A stretch of DNA of 64,000 nt from Paenibacillus sp. PastM-3. GTDB lineage: Bacteria > Bacillota > Bacilli > Paenibacillales > Paenibacillaceae. The notes under the pieces were generated by a model. That model was not told where the DNA came from and made no database searches. It worked only from the letters and a program-made list of their open reading frames with translations. The stretch covers positions 1 through 64,000 of the forward strand of contig NZ_JARXXP010000005.1 in NCBI RefSeq assembly GCF_029893965.1. The letters are read 5' to 3'. The position numbers and the translations under genes were made by a program. This document shows, piece by piece, positions 6,703 through 15,243 of this stretch; position 1 is the stretch's first letter; every line of letters starts with the position of its first letter.

Positions 6703-8775
6703 TTAATTCGCTTTACGCTTCAGCATTGCCAATCCGTTCACCGGCAGCGCAAGCTCTGCAGGAGCTTCAGCGCCTGTTTCCAGATCGGTATAACCGCGTC
6801 CGTCCAGCTTCACGGTCTGCGCTTCGCCGCTGAAGTTCTGCACGAATACATACTCGTTATCGCCGTCCGTACGCAGCTGTGCAGTCACGCCTACCGGTAG
6901 ATCCGACTCCAGCGTGCGGGTGATTCCTGCCTTGGCAGTAATCGCAGCATACAGCTCCACGTAGAACGCCAGGTCTTTAACGCGGGTTGCCAGATGGTAA
7001 GCTTCACCTGCTCCAAGCTTGTTGACGGTCAGTGCCGGGCGTCCGGCATAGAAGTCGCTGCGGTAGTGGCCGAGCGCTTCTGCGCCTTCCAGATGGATCA
7101 GCTCAGCGATTTCATGAGCATCGTAGTCGCCAGACAAGCCCAGAGCGTTGCCGCTCTCCAGCACCAGCCCGTTCAGATCACGGCTATGCAATCCTTCCGT
7201 TTCTTCCGCCCAGATGCCCAGCGTCTTGCGCAGCGGGCCAGGGAAGCCTCCCAGATGGCAAAGATCCGTCTCGCCTACAACCCCTGACCAGTAAGTTGCC
7301 AGGAAAGTACCGCCCTGCTCTACATACTGCTCAATGTTCTTCCCGTTCTCTTCGCTGATCAGGTACAGCATTGGCGCGATTACCAGCTTATAGCGGGACA
7401 GGTCGTCGCTGGAGCCGACGATATCTACCGGAATGCCCTGCTCCCACAGCGCACGGTAGTGCTGCAGTACAGTCTCTTCGAACTTCAGACCGGAATTGCG
7501 GATACCTTGAGCATCTTTGATCGCCCAGCGGTTGTCCCAGTCATACAGAATCGCTGTTTCAGCCGGAGTCGAGGTACCAACCACATCCGTCAGACCAGCC
7601 AGAATCTGGCCCACTTCAGCTACATCCTTGAATACACGGGTCTCGCCATGTCCGCTGTGGTCCAGCACGGCACCGTGGAACTTCTCACTGGAGCCGCGGC
7701 TCTTGCGCCACTGGAAGTACTGCACAGAATCTGATCCGTGCGCTACAGCCTGCAGAGAAGACAGCTTGTGCATGCCCGGACGCTTCAGCTTGCTGACCGA
7801 CTGCCAGTTCGTGAGCGAAGGCGTGCTCTCCATCAGCAGGAACGGCTTGTGCTTGAAGGTGCGGAACATATCATGGTGCATCGCCGTCCAGGCGGCCAGA
7901 CGGGCATCATCGTTATCTTCGGTGTAGCCCCAGTCCGGATATGCATCCCAGGAAACAACATCGAGAATTTTGGCCATCTCGCGATAGTCGATACCGTCGA
8001 TATTATGCATATTGGTCGTAATCGGCAATTCCGGATTATAGTCACGCACCGCAGACATTTCATGGCTGCAGAAATTAATGGTCTGCTCACTGACAAACCG
8101 GCGCCAGTCCAGATTCAGGCCGTGAACCTGGGTCTCACCGTGCGGAGCCGGGGATTCAATCTGCTCCCATGCCGTATACGTATGACTCCAGAAGGTGGCC
8201 CACCAGGCATGGTTAACCTCTTCCAGGCTGCCGTTATATTTCACTTTCAGCCAATCTCTAAAAGCATTCTGGCAGTAATCACAGTGGCATTCGCCGCCGA
8301 ACTCATTGGAGATGTGCCAGCCGATGACTGCCGGATGGTGAGCGTAACGCTCGGCCAGCTTGGAGTTGATCAGCGCTGTTTTTTCCCGGTAGACCGGAGA
8401 AGTGAAGCAGTGATTGTGGCGGACGCCGTGCAGATTACGTACGCGGTTGCGCTCTACACGCAGGACCTCCGGATATTTAGCGGACATCCAAGCCGGACGT
8501 GCGCCGCTCGGGGTCGCCAGAAACGCGTAAATCCCGTTCTCGGCAAAGGTATCCAATACATGGTCCAGCCATTCAAACGTAAAGACGCCCTCTTCCGGCT
8601 CCAGGGACACCCAGGAGAAAATGCCGACAGACATCACGTTACAGCCTGCCAGCTTCATCAGGCGGATATCCTCTTTAAAAATTTCAGGGTATTTCAGCCA
8701 TTGCTCGGGATTATAATCGGCTCCATGCAGCATAACCGGGGCTTTGCTGCTGATTGCAGGGGATTTAAGACTCAT
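6703..8775 (-). CDS. Beta-galactosidase, glycoside hydrolase family 42
   Basis: 690 aa, the usual GH42 length. It is a retaining beta-galactosidase acting on beta-D-galactosides. The acid/base Glu is E158 in WHISNEFGG and the nucleophile Glu is E316 in LLMESTPS. The zinc-site cysteines of the family are all present (C123, then C163, C165 and C168 in ECHCDYC). After the TIM barrel come the Rossmann-like trimerisation domain (about 390-600) and a small beta domain. There is no signal peptide, so it acts in the cytoplasm on imported sugars. A divergent AraC regulator sits 180 bp upstream and probably controls it. Homologs are named bgaB, ganA or yesZ; I cannot pick the right one. Confidence 0.95.
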   Translation of the reverse strand: MSLKSPAISSKAPVMLHGADYNPEQWLKYPEIFKEDIRLMKLAGCNVMSVGIFSWVSLEPEEGVFTFEWLDHVLDTFAENGIYAFLATPSGARPAWMSAKYPEVLRVERNRVRNLHGVRHNHCFTSPVYREKTALINSKLAERYAHHPAVIGWHISNEFGGECHCDYCQNAFRDWLKVKYNGSLEEVNHAWWATFWSHTYTAWEQIESPAPHGETQVHGLNLDWRRFVSEQTINFCSHEMSAVRDYNPELPITTNMHNIDGIDYREMAKILDVVSWDAYPDWGYTEDNDDARLAAWTAMHHDMFRTFKHKPFLLMESTPSLTNWQSVSKLKRPGMHKLSSLQAVAHGSDSVQYFQWRKSRGSSEKFHGAVLDHSGHGETRVFKDVAEVGQILAGLTDVVGTSTPAETAILYDWDNRWAIKDAQGIRNSGLKFEETVLQHYRALWEQGIPVDIVGSSDDLSRYKLVIAPMLYLISEENGKNIEQYVEQGGTFLATYWSGVVGETDLCHLGGFPGPLRKTLGIWAEETEGLHSRDLNGLVLESGNALGLSGDYDAHEIAELIHLEGAEALGHYRSDFYAGRPALTVNKLGAGEAYHLATRVKDLAFYVELYAAITAKAGITRTLESDLPVGVTAQLRTDGDNEYVFVQNFSGEAQTVKLDGRGYTDLETGAEAPAELALPVNGLAMLKRKAN

Positions 8776-8955
8776 AGCAGTAGATTCATCCTCTCATTAT
8801 CTTTCCCGTGTCAGGATGGGACTTTTCTCTGATTACATTCACTCAGTATCCTTGTCCAAATCACGGATAATCATTTATACTGTTTATAATATAGGATAAA
8901 CGCTATCAGACAGTAGGAATAAACTCGCGACTGAATAGTACAAAATGAATATGAG
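8776..8955. promoter_or_regulatory. Divergent promoter region, GH42 / AraC
   Basis: The 180-bp gap between the two divergent genes must hold both promoters and the AraC site. AT-rich words resembling -10 boxes occur at 8877-8895 but I cannot assign a single promoter with confidence. Confidence 0.4.
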
Positions 8956-8964
8956 GTGTACACT

Positions 8965-9834
8965 TTGCTTCCATTTTCTTTGGTCGAGCTGCCCCGCCAG
9001 CCTGATGAATTTCCGCTCTATCCCTACTCTGTAGGCCATCATATCCAGTACCATCATGTCCGCCCCTCCGGCTTCCCTGTGCATCAGGTGTTCCTGATCC
9101 GCAGCGGCAGCGGGCTGTTCCGCGATCTTGAGGACGGCACAGAAACAGTGCTAAGTCCGGGTATGGTTTTTGCCTTCCCTCCTGACCGGGGGCATGAATA
9201 TTATCCGCTGTCCCATGAGCCGTGGCATCTGGCTTTTATCGGCTTTGACGGCAGCCAGTCTGCTCCGGTACTGGAAGGGCTGCGCCTGCTGCCTTCAGTG
9301 CCTGTAATGGCCGAACGGTTCGAGGAGTGCTGGGACGCCATCGCCGGAATCTGGCATACTGTGGACCGGCATAATGCTGCCCGGCTGGATGAACAGACAA
9401 TGCAGGAGCTGTCCGTTACCCTGTACAGGCTGCTGCTGATGCTGCGCCGGGGCGATTCCTCCCTTAGCCAGACTGAACGCCTGGAGACCGAAACCGTCCG
9501 CAACGAGGCGCTGCAAAAAGCGGTCAGCCTGATTAACGAGCACTTTACCGAACCTCTGCTGATCGCCAATCTGGCTTCTGCGGTCGGCTATTCGGTGCAG
9601 CATTTCCAGCGCCTGTTCCTGCAGGAGTATGGTGTCACGCCGCATAAATACCTGCAGAACCTGCGGCTGCAGCGCGCACTGCAGATGATTACTGAAAACC
9701 CCGAGCGGCCGGTGCAGGATCTGGCGCTGAATGTTGGAATGGAGACGAATTATTTTATCCGGGTATTCCGCAAGACTTACGGGTGTACGCCGGGTGTCAT
9801 GCGCAGCCGTCTTGCGGGGGAGCGGGATCATTGA
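8965..9834 (+). CDS. AraC family transcriptional regulator
   Basis: About 290 aa. The N-terminal cupin-like sugar-sensing domain spans roughly residues 20-150 (PVHQVFLIRSGSG and SPGMVFAFPPDRGHEY are typical), and the C-terminal pair of helix-turn-helix motifs spans the last 100 residues (LIANLASAVGYSVQHFQRLF and VQDLALNVGMETNYFIRVFRKTYGCTPG). The frame is open from GTG at 8956, but GAGGTG at 8953-8958 is better spaced for TTG at 8965, which I prefer. It is divergent from the GH42 beta-galactosidase gene and is its likely galactoside-responsive activator. Confidence 0.9.
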   Translation: MLPFSLVELPRQPDEFPLYPYSVGHHIQYHHVRPSGFPVHQVFLIRSGSGLFRDLEDGTETVLSPGMVFAFPPDRGHEYYPLSHEPWHLAFIGFDGSQSAPVLEGLRLLPSVPVMAERFEECWDAIAGIWHTVDRHNAARLDEQTMQELSVTLYRLLLMLRRGDSSLSQTERLETETVRNEALQKAVSLINEHFTEPLLIANLASAVGYSVQHFQRLFLQEYGVTPHKYLQNLRLQRALQMITENPERPVQDLALNVGMETNYFIRVFRKTYGCTPGVMRSRLAGERDH

Positions 9835-9894
9835 GCGTAATCGTTCTGGTTGAGCCTTTAAAACAAATTAACAAAATAAGAGGGGTAAGGCATA

Positions 9895-10701
9895 ATGACT
9901 CAGGACGAAGTATTACAGGGCGGTAATGTTAATCTCATTGTCCGTAAAGAGAATACTGTTCTCCGCCCCACGGGTTATTGGAGTCCGTCTGTTCACCAGC
10001 TACTTAAACATTTAGACAAGCAAGGCTTCGAGGGAGCACCAAGATTTCTGGGAATGGATGAATCTAATCGGGAAATATTAACCTACATTTCAGGGGAAGT
10101 TCCAGGAAACGATTATCCCGACCTTGAACCTTACATGTGGTCGGATGAAACACTTGTAGGTTTAGCACGCCTTTTATGCCGTTTCCATGATGCGACGGAA
10201 GGCTCTTCTCTCATGACGCAGGGAAAATGGCAGCTTAGTTATAGTGATGATCATGATTACGATGTAATATGTCATAATGACGCTGCGTTGTACAATGTGG
10301 TCTTTCAAAAGGGGACTCCTGTGGCGTTGATTGATTTTGACATGGCTGGACCAGGTCCACGTATGTGGGACATTGCGTACTCCCTTTATACATCGGTTCC
10401 GCTTGCAAGCTTCTCACCTGACTATTCCTCGGGAAAAACGGTAGTGTACCAAGCGGATCTGCACGCTTTGGAGCGCAGCCGGCGAATTCAATTATTTTTT
10501 GAATCATATGGAACTACCGTCCCTAATGACCTGCTTGGGTGGATTATTAAGCGATTGACAACAATGTGTGATACATTAAGAAATGGTGCCGCTGAAGGAA
10601 ATCTTGCTTTTCAAAAAATGGTTGATGAGGGACACTTGGCTCACTATGAGAGCGAGATTCGATTTTTAACAGCTCAATTCAAGGACTGGATAGAGAATTA
10701 A
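9895..10701 (+). CDS. Aminoglycoside phosphotransferase-like kinase
   Basis: 268 aa APH/choline-kinase-like protein. The catalytic loop CHNDAALYNVVF near residue 126 and the metal-binding LIDFDMAGPGPRMWDIAY near 145 match the Brenner-type kinase motifs. Known members phosphorylate antibiotics, choline, homoserine or other small hydroxyl compounds, so resistance should not be assumed. The upstream spacing is 60 bp after the AraC gene with a ribosome-binding site AGAGGGG. Composition is more AT-rich than the neighbours on the left. Confidence 0.82.
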   Translation: MTQDEVLQGGNVNLIVRKENTVLRPTGYWSPSVHQLLKHLDKQGFEGAPRFLGMDESNREILTYISGEVPGNDYPDLEPYMWSDETLVGLARLLCRFHDATEGSSLMTQGKWQLSYSDDHDYDVICHNDAALYNVVFQKGTPVALIDFDMAGPGPRMWDIAYSLYTSVPLASFSPDYSSGKTVVYQADLHALERSRRIQLFFESYGTTVPNDLLGWIIKRLTTMCDTLRNGAAEGNLAFQKMVDEGHLAHYESEIRFLTAQFKDWIEN

Positions 10702-10916
10702 GTGCATCGCTAACGCGAAATGTGATTACAGCAGGTTTCTTAATAGTTATCCTGTTTTCCGTCGTGCAACTAAAGTTGAAACTAAAGAAATTCTTTAGTT
10801 AAAAGGAGATAAGTGGAGGTTTTAAGACGCATTTGATGCATACTGCGCACTAAGGGAGGAGAGGTAGTACAGCTTATCTCGTCAGCTTGTTCAAAGAACA
10901 GTTCATCAACAAATTA
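10702..10916. other. Non-coding gap with a 21-bp palindrome
   Basis: No convincing gene. A near-perfect palindrome with arms AACTAAAGAA and TTCTTTAGTT lies at 10780-10800. It lacks a T-run on either side, so it is a doubtful terminator and could be an operator or hairpin. Confidence 0.4.
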
Positions 10917-11270
10917 TCACGTTATTCTTTCGGAAATATTTTTACTTATTTCTTCAGGATTTTTAATACCAATGATCAACTTTGATATTTTGAACTTACC
11001 AACTTTAAAGCTATTCAAATCTAAATGAAGAGTTTCAAGCTCATTTTCAAAAAAGTGTAATTGATAACCACCATTTGCTCTAAATAACCCATTTCTCATC
11101 CCTCTGAATAAAGCACCATATAGTTTAAAAGCATCTGGTATCGGTCTACCTGTTGTTATTCCCTTGATTGAAGAGTATGGAATTTGCAACCCGTTATCTA
11201 ATTTTAAAAAGGGTGAGTTTCCAAGGTCGATATTTACGTAAGTTTCCATTAGTTGAATTTTACGTTCCAT
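10917..11270 (-). CDS. Hypothetical protein, possibly PH-like fold
   Basis: 117 aa, AT-rich gene with GGGGGA before its ATG. No signal peptide or membrane segment. The pattern of short beta-like stretches (YVNIDLGNS, LQIPYSSIKGI, GGYQLHFFE, LETLHLDL) followed by a C-terminal helix is reminiscent of small bacterial pleckstrin-homology-like domains, but this is a weak structural guess from sequence alone. It is flanked by non-coding DNA and seems to be an isolated acquired gene. Confidence 0.6.
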   Translation of the reverse strand: MERKIQLMETYVNIDLGNSPFLKLDNGLQIPYSSIKGITTGRPIPDAFKLYGALFRGMRNGLFRANGGYQLHFFENELETLHLDLNSFKVGKFKISKLIIGIKNPEEISKNISERIT

Positions 11271-11601
11271 ATTTTGATTCCCCCATTTTCCAATAATCGA
11301 TTTATTTCACAACCCATAATTACATATTATACCACAAATACCTCTTATACTGCCGTTTAGCTTAATGAAGCTTTATTATCGAGAGCCACAGTGAGTGTTG
11401 CACAGTAAAGACGAAATTTCGCAACAAAATAAAGCGTACATGTCCAACTAACGGGAGACGTTAATTTAACAACAATAGTGCTGAGGGAGACAAAGACTTT
11501 ATTTATCAAGTCTTTGTCTTTCTCTCAACAGCGAAATATGGTTTACCGGTTCTTCTTGCAGATTCTCAGGTAGCTTAGGCTTAGCCAAAAGGAAAAGCGC
11601 A
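11271..11601. other. Non-coding gap
   Basis: No gene seen. It holds a strong hairpin at 11489-11518 (GACAAAGACTT / AAGTCTTTGTC) followed on the + strand by TTTCTCTC. No + strand gene lies just upstream, so it may act on the minus-strand Nudix transcript or be a leftover. Confidence 0.5.
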
Positions 11602-12057
11602 TCAGGCCCGCCCTCTCCCCTTCAGCTCATTTACAACAGGCATTACAGGAGGGCTGATCTCAACAGGAATATCGTCAATATCAAAATAACGGTATTCTCT
11701 GCTTTCATTATCTACAGAGATTTCTCCGTAAACATTATTGCTCGAGTACACTACATCAACGATGTATACTTCATCTCCGTTCGGATAGACATAATGCAGA
11801 TCTTTACCTGAGAACACACCAAAAAGACTAACCTCACCAATACTTAAGCCGGTCTCCTCAAGCAGTTCTCTGCGTGCTGTTTCTTCAGTATCTTCACCGA
11901 GATCAACGGCTCCACCCGGAAAACACCAGCATCCGTTATCGTTTCTTTTTAGCATTAGAACCTGATCAAGCTCATTAAATATAATAATACTGGCACCGCA
12001 AAGCAGTAATGGTTTATTACCGATTAATCTTCTCATGGTCTTAACGTATTCCGTCAT
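11602..12057 (-). CDS. Nudix hydrolase
   Basis: 151 aa from ATG at 12055-12057, which has GGGAGGG ten bases upstream; the frame is open to 12081. The Nudix box is complete, starting at GAVDLGEDTEETARRE and ending LLEETGL, matching G-x5-E-x7-REUxEExGU. The family cleaves nucleoside diphosphates linked to another group. The CWCFPGG stretch before the box and the acidic C-terminus are common in small MutT-like proteins. The substrate is not predictable. Confidence 0.9.
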   Translation of the reverse strand: MTEYVKTMRRLIGNKPLLLCGASIIIFNELDQVLMLKRNDNGCWCFPGGAVDLGEDTEETARRELLEETGLSIGEVSLFGVFSGKDLHYVYPNGDEVYIVDVVYSSNNVYGEISVDNESREYRYFDIDDIPVEISPPVMPVVNELKGRGRA

Positions 12058-12108
12058 AAGCAGTAATCCCTCCCGGATCATTCACTTCAAACTTCTTGTA
12101 TAATATAC

Positions 12109-12149
12109 AAAAATAGCACCATACTCTTCAATTACGAAGAACATGGTGC
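12109..12149 (-). terminator. Terminator after the Dabb gene
   Basis: Hairpin with arms GCACCATACTCTTC (12116-12129) and GAAGAACATGGTGC (12136-12149), followed on the minus strand by a TATTTTTG run. Confidence 0.8.
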
Positions 12150-12183
12150 AGTTCATATTTTGCAATTAGGCAGTTACCTTCTA

Positions 12184-12471
12184 TCAGATGGTACAGCAGA
12201 CAGAAGCCTGCGTCTCCAGAGCCTGACCAATCAGCCGGGCGACCTCCAGATGGGCCGGGTGTATAAGGTATTCCTCCATGTCTGCTAAAGAAGCAAACCT
12301 GGTGATCAGGATCAAATCATATGCTGAAGGGCCGGGGCGGATGTTAGCATCAGCCTGAATATCGAGAAGAACCTCTATTTTTCCTCTCATGCCCAGCAGA
12401 ACGGTCCGAATGTACTCAATATGCTCAGGGCTCCGGTCCTTCAGCTTTAAAAGCAGATGATTCACTATCAT
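12184..12471 (-). CDS. Dabb (stress-responsive alpha/beta barrel) domain protein
   Basis: 95 aa from ATG at 12469-12471, placed just after GAGGAGGGAG. The open frame upstream to 12555 runs through a decayed neighbouring gene and is not expected to be translated. The protein has the Dabb pattern: IVNHLLLKLKD at the start, YDLILITRFASLADMEEYLIHPAH in the middle. Such small dimeric ferredoxin-like proteins are found in stress responses and polyketide-type cyclisations. It follows an SDR gene and a SnoaL-like remnant on the same strand, so the three may once have formed an operon. Confidence 0.85.
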   Translation of the reverse strand: MIVNHLLLKLKDRSPEHIEYIRTVLLGMRGKIEVLLDIQADANIRPGPSAYDLILITRFASLADMEEYLIHPAHLEVARLIGQALETQASVCCTI

Positions 12472-12506
12472 TGTTGCTCCCTCCTCGTGTCTTATCTGAT
12501 TAGCGT

Positions 12507-12624
12507 TTATGCTTGTTCCAAGCCATCGAATACAAGGGCATCTTCTGAAAAACAACCGGCATATGCCTTTGGATCAGGTTTATTGGCAGCAGTTATAAAA
12601 TCCTGTATGCAGATTAGGCTTCAT
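12507..12624 (-). pseudogene. Remnant of a SnoaL-like (NTF2 fold) gene
   Basis: After AGGAGCTGATCTT there is an ATG at 12622-12624, but that frame stops within 15 codons. Shifting one base after the ATG gives a run beginning SLICIQDFITAANKPDPKAY and containing GCFSEDALVFDG, which is the typical first helix and strand of SnoaL-like/NTF2 proteins. It then ends at a TAA at 12507-12509 after about 37 residues, where a full protein would have over 100. The gene is thus both frameshifted and truncated. Confidence 0.6.
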
Positions 12625-12648
12625 AAGATCAGCTCCTATATAATTTCG

Positions 12649-13422
12649 TTACACGGTGCGGATCGTTCCGCCGTCTATGACATACTCACAGCCGGTAATA
12701 TAAGCGGCTCTATCTGACGCAAGGAAAGCTGCAAGCTCGGCAACCTCTTCAGGCTTGGCCGGCCTTCCGAGAGGAATGCCGCCAAGCTCGTCCATTAGCT
12801 GCTGGCGGGCAGCGGTATAGTCTGTGCCGGCTTGTTCAGCCATTCTCCCGATTAAGCGTTCCGCCGCTTCCGTTTCGGTAAATCCCGGAGCAAGTGCGTT
12901 GATTCTTATCCCTTTGGGGCCGAACTGGGTCGCCAGGTTCTTACTATAATTTACGAGTGCAGCTTTGGCAGCCGAATAAGGCATGGTCATAATACCGGGA
13001 AGCTTACGTTGAATCGAAGAGATATGGACAATCACTCCGCTTTGCTGTTCGGCCATGTACGGTAGAAACCCGCGGTCGAGCCGGACCGAAGAAAACAGGT
13101 TGGCATTGAATGTCGTTTGCCAATCTTCATCCGTTAAAGCTAACGCTCCTGCTGTACTTGTAGAGGAACCGCCCACATTGTTAATTAAAATATCCAGACC
13201 CCCGAGCTGCTCTATCGTCTGCTGAACGATATGATCCACGCCTTCCGGAAGGCTCACATCCGTCTGAACGAATCCTACGCCCTCCGGTAATGCCTCTGGT
13301 ATGGATCTTGCCGTAGCTATAACTTCAGCTCCCGCTGCATGCAGACGCTTTAAGATTGCGAGACCGATTCCCCGGGTGCCGCCGGTCACCAGTGCTCTTT
13401 TACCTGCAAATTCTTTACTCAT
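12649..13422 (-). CDS. SDR family oxidoreductase
   Basis: 257 aa classical SDR: TGGTRGIG at residues 14-21, the NNVG motif near 82, active-site Ser in ISSIQRK, YSAAKAA (Tyr-x3-Lys) near 150, and a C-terminal GxxxxxDGG (ITGCEYVIDGG). Good ribosome-binding site AGGAGG before ATG. Directly upstream lies a copy of the operator also found before the WYL regulator gene, so it is probably under WYL control. Substrate unknown; it clusters with quinone or sugar reductase-like SDRs by general look only. Confidence 0.9.
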   Translation of the reverse strand: MSKEFAGKRALVTGGTRGIGLAILKRLHAAGAEVIATARSIPEALPEGVGFVQTDVSLPEGVDHIVQQTIEQLGGLDILINNVGGSSTSTAGALALTDEDWQTTFNANLFSSVRLDRGFLPYMAEQQSGVIVHISSIQRKLPGIMTMPYSAAKAALVNYSKNLATQFGPKGIRINALAPGFTETEAAERLIGRMAEQAGTDYTAARQQLMDELGGIPLGRPAKPEEVAELAAFLASDRAAYITGCEYVIDGGTIRTV

Positions 13423-13471
13423 TTGAAGCCTCCTTGGTATGTTTTAAATACAAGGCTAGTGTAAACAACAG

Positions 13472-13495
13472 AACCTGACAGGTGCGTGTCCAGTT
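13472..13495 (-). promoter_or_regulatory. WYL-regulator operator copy before the SDR gene
   Basis: A 24-bp site, AACCTGACAGG then TGCG then TGTCCAGTT, overlapping the stop codon of the WYL gene and 50 bp upstream of the SDR start. It matches the site at 14461-14484 at 18 of 24 positions, including both outer arms. Confidence 0.7.
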
Positions 13496-14426
13496 ATCCT
13501 GAATATTTTTGGGCCATTTTGGCTGTGCGGGTTTTCATCTCCAGCCTGAGAGATTCCGGCTCCATAACCTCCAGTAAATCTCCATAGGAAAGAAGATATT
13601 GAACAAGCCATTCTCCGGAGGGCATGTCTGAAATGAGCTGGAAAGACCCGTCTTCCTGTTTCAAAATCTCCTCTTCCTTAAACTCATCCACGATGCGATA
13701 GGCTCCTGCCGGTTCTATTTTTAATGCTAAACGGATTCTCGGGCTTTCATTAACCTTAATCTCTTCATCGGAAGTCCCTGCAGAAGCTGTCCGCACCTGT
13801 TTGAACTCTAAGAGCCCGGTCCCCTCCCCTTCTAAAAGCTGTACATTCGACATCCTGGTAATCTTGAAGGTTCTTGGAGCACCTCTTTCAAAGCTGTAGG
13901 CTTCAACGTACCAGGCTCTATCCTTGAACAGTAGCTTCACTGGAACAGCTCTCCGGCTGTTGTGTTCACCGACCGCGCTCAAGTAGGTAAACGAAATGAC
14001 CCTCTGCTCCAAAATAGCCTGCTTCAGCAAGGTGTACAGCTCTTTTTGCTTATTCCCGCTTCCCCATGGCGAGAAATCGACTTCAATCCAGCTGGTGCTA
14101 TTTTTCCTGAACAGGCTGCTCAGCTTTGAGAATACCTCGCCCAAATCCGGCAACCGGGCTGCGGACAAGCTCTGCAGGGCAAACAGGATCTCATCCTGCT
14201 CCTTATCGCTAAGCAAAGATTTGTTCAGGACAAATCTGTCCGAAAGGGAAATGCCTCCGCCTTTTCCTTGGCTCGTATAGACCGGAATTCCCGCCTGGCT
14301 CAAGGCTTCAACATCTCGGTAGACCGTTCTGACTGACACCTCGAACCGCTCAGCCAGCTCCGGTGCCGTAACCGTCCCCTTTTCCAGTAAAATATATGTC
14401 ATTTGAAGCAGTCTGCTGATCTGCAT
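13494..14426 (-). CDS. WYL-domain transcriptional regulator
   Basis: 310 aa. N-terminal winged helix (HTH_11 type, about residues 1-60: LLLEKG..., APELAERFEVSVRTVYRDVEALSQAGIP), a central WYL domain from about residue 135 (ISFTYLSAVGEHNSRRAV, then DRAWYVEAYSFERG) and a C-terminal WCX segment. Such proteins bind ligands through the WYL fold. It is divergent from the PNPOx-like gene and upstream of the SDR gene, and a shared operator is found at both ends of it, so it likely controls itself and its two neighbours. Confidence 0.9.
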   Translation of the reverse strand: MQISRLLQMTYILLEKGTVTAPELAERFEVSVRTVYRDVEALSQAGIPVYTSQGKGGGISLSDRFVLNKSLLSDKEQDEILFALQSLSAARLPDLGEVFSKLSSLFRKNSTSWIEVDFSPWGSGNKQKELYTLLKQAILEQRVISFTYLSAVGEHNSRRAVPVKLLFKDRAWYVEAYSFERGAPRTFKITRMSNVQLLEGEGTGLLEFKQVRTASAGTSDEEIKVNESPRIRLALKIEPAGAYRIVDEFKEEEILKQEDGSFQLISDMPSGEWLVQYLLSYGDLLEVMEPESLRLEMKTRTAKMAQKYSG

Positions 14427-14460
14427 ACGCTCACCTCTTGGTTGTTAGTATAAATAAAAA

Positions 14461-14484
14461 AACTTGACAGGATTATGTCAAGTT
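14461..14484. promoter_or_regulatory. WYL-regulator operator between divergent genes
   Basis: Perfect inverted repeat with 8-bp arms AACTTGAC (14461-14468) and GTCAAGTT (14477-14484) and an 8-bp spacer. A second copy with the same arm layout occurs at 13472-13495. Confidence 0.75.
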
Positions 14485-14565
14485 ATATTATTTTTCACAT
14501 GCACCAGAATTTTACAATGATAAGCTTATTAATGTATGCCTAACGACACTTGAGGAGGTAGTATA

Positions 14566-15036
14566 ATGAGCAAGTACAACGAAGCCATGAAGCTGCTGGA
14601 AAAACAGGTAGGTAACAAGGACGGCCTTATCACTCTGTCTACTATCGCACTGGAACCGGGGCCCAATGGCAAAAGCCGTCCCGCCTCCCGCATTGTAGAC
14701 GCCTATTATGAGGACGGCGCGTTCTACACCGTCACATACGCGACATCAAACAAGATGCTGCAGATCGCCCAAAATCCCGAAGTCGCCGTTTGTGTCATCG
14801 TCGAGAACTTTACGGCCGACGGGGTGGGTGAAAACCTGGGCTGGGTATGTGATGAGAAAAACGCGGAGATGATGACGAAGCTGCGTACAATATTTGCCGG
14901 GTGGTATAACGAAGCCAATAATGATGAAGACCCTAATACCTGCCTGCTGCGCATTCGCCTGACAAAGGGGCTGTGGAATGACGCCCATAAAGGGATCCGG
15001 AATGAGATTGATTTTGTGAATAAGACGGCAAATTAA
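14566..15036 (+). CDS. Pyridoxamine 5'-phosphate oxidase-like FMN-binding protein
   Basis: 156 aa split-barrel flavoprotein of the PNPOx-like family. The pattern of short strands with RPASRIVDAYYEDGAFYTVTYAT (about 36-62) and NPEVAVCVIVE matches general stress protein 26-like members that bind FMN or F420 rather than true PdxH. GAGGAGGT lies before the ATG. It is divergent from the WYL regulator and is followed by a strong terminator, so it is transcribed alone. It may be a reductase for small quinone-like or drug molecules; this is family-level inference. Confidence 0.85.
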   Translation: MSKYNEAMKLLEKQVGNKDGLITLSTIALEPGPNGKSRPASRIVDAYYEDGAFYTVTYATSNKMLQIAQNPEVAVCVIVENFTADGVGENLGWVCDEKNAEMMTKLRTIFAGWYNEANNDEDPNTCLLRIRLTKGLWNDAHKGIRNEIDFVNKTAN

Positions 15037-15097
15037 GCCGTCTGCGCCGATTCCATATTTTACATATAGAAATATCTGACAACATACAATTTTAGCT

Positions 15098-15128
15098 CAA
15101 AGGGAGTGTTCGCTAACTCCCTTTTTTT
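15098..15128 (+). terminator. Terminator after the PNPOx-like gene
   Basis: Hairpin AAAGGGAGT / ACTCCCTTT with an 8-base loop, followed by TTTTTTT at 15122-15128. Confidence 0.93.
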
Positions 15129-15243
15129 CGGCGTTACTTGTGGTACGTTTCACGGTGCTGTCTACAAAGGCACGTTTAAGGCCATTCTTATATTAGGATT
15201 TTTTCTTTGCCCCCTCCAGAAATCAGAACAAGGAGTCCGCCCA

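Noticed and set aside
7738..8832. Long + strand open frame opposite the GH42 gene
   Set aside because: It has no ribosome-binding site, no recognisable domain, and mirrors a gene with strong catalytic motifs on the other strand.
10780..10800. Palindrome as a terminator of the APH-like gene
   Set aside because: No T-run follows on either strand, so I left it as an unexplained palindrome.
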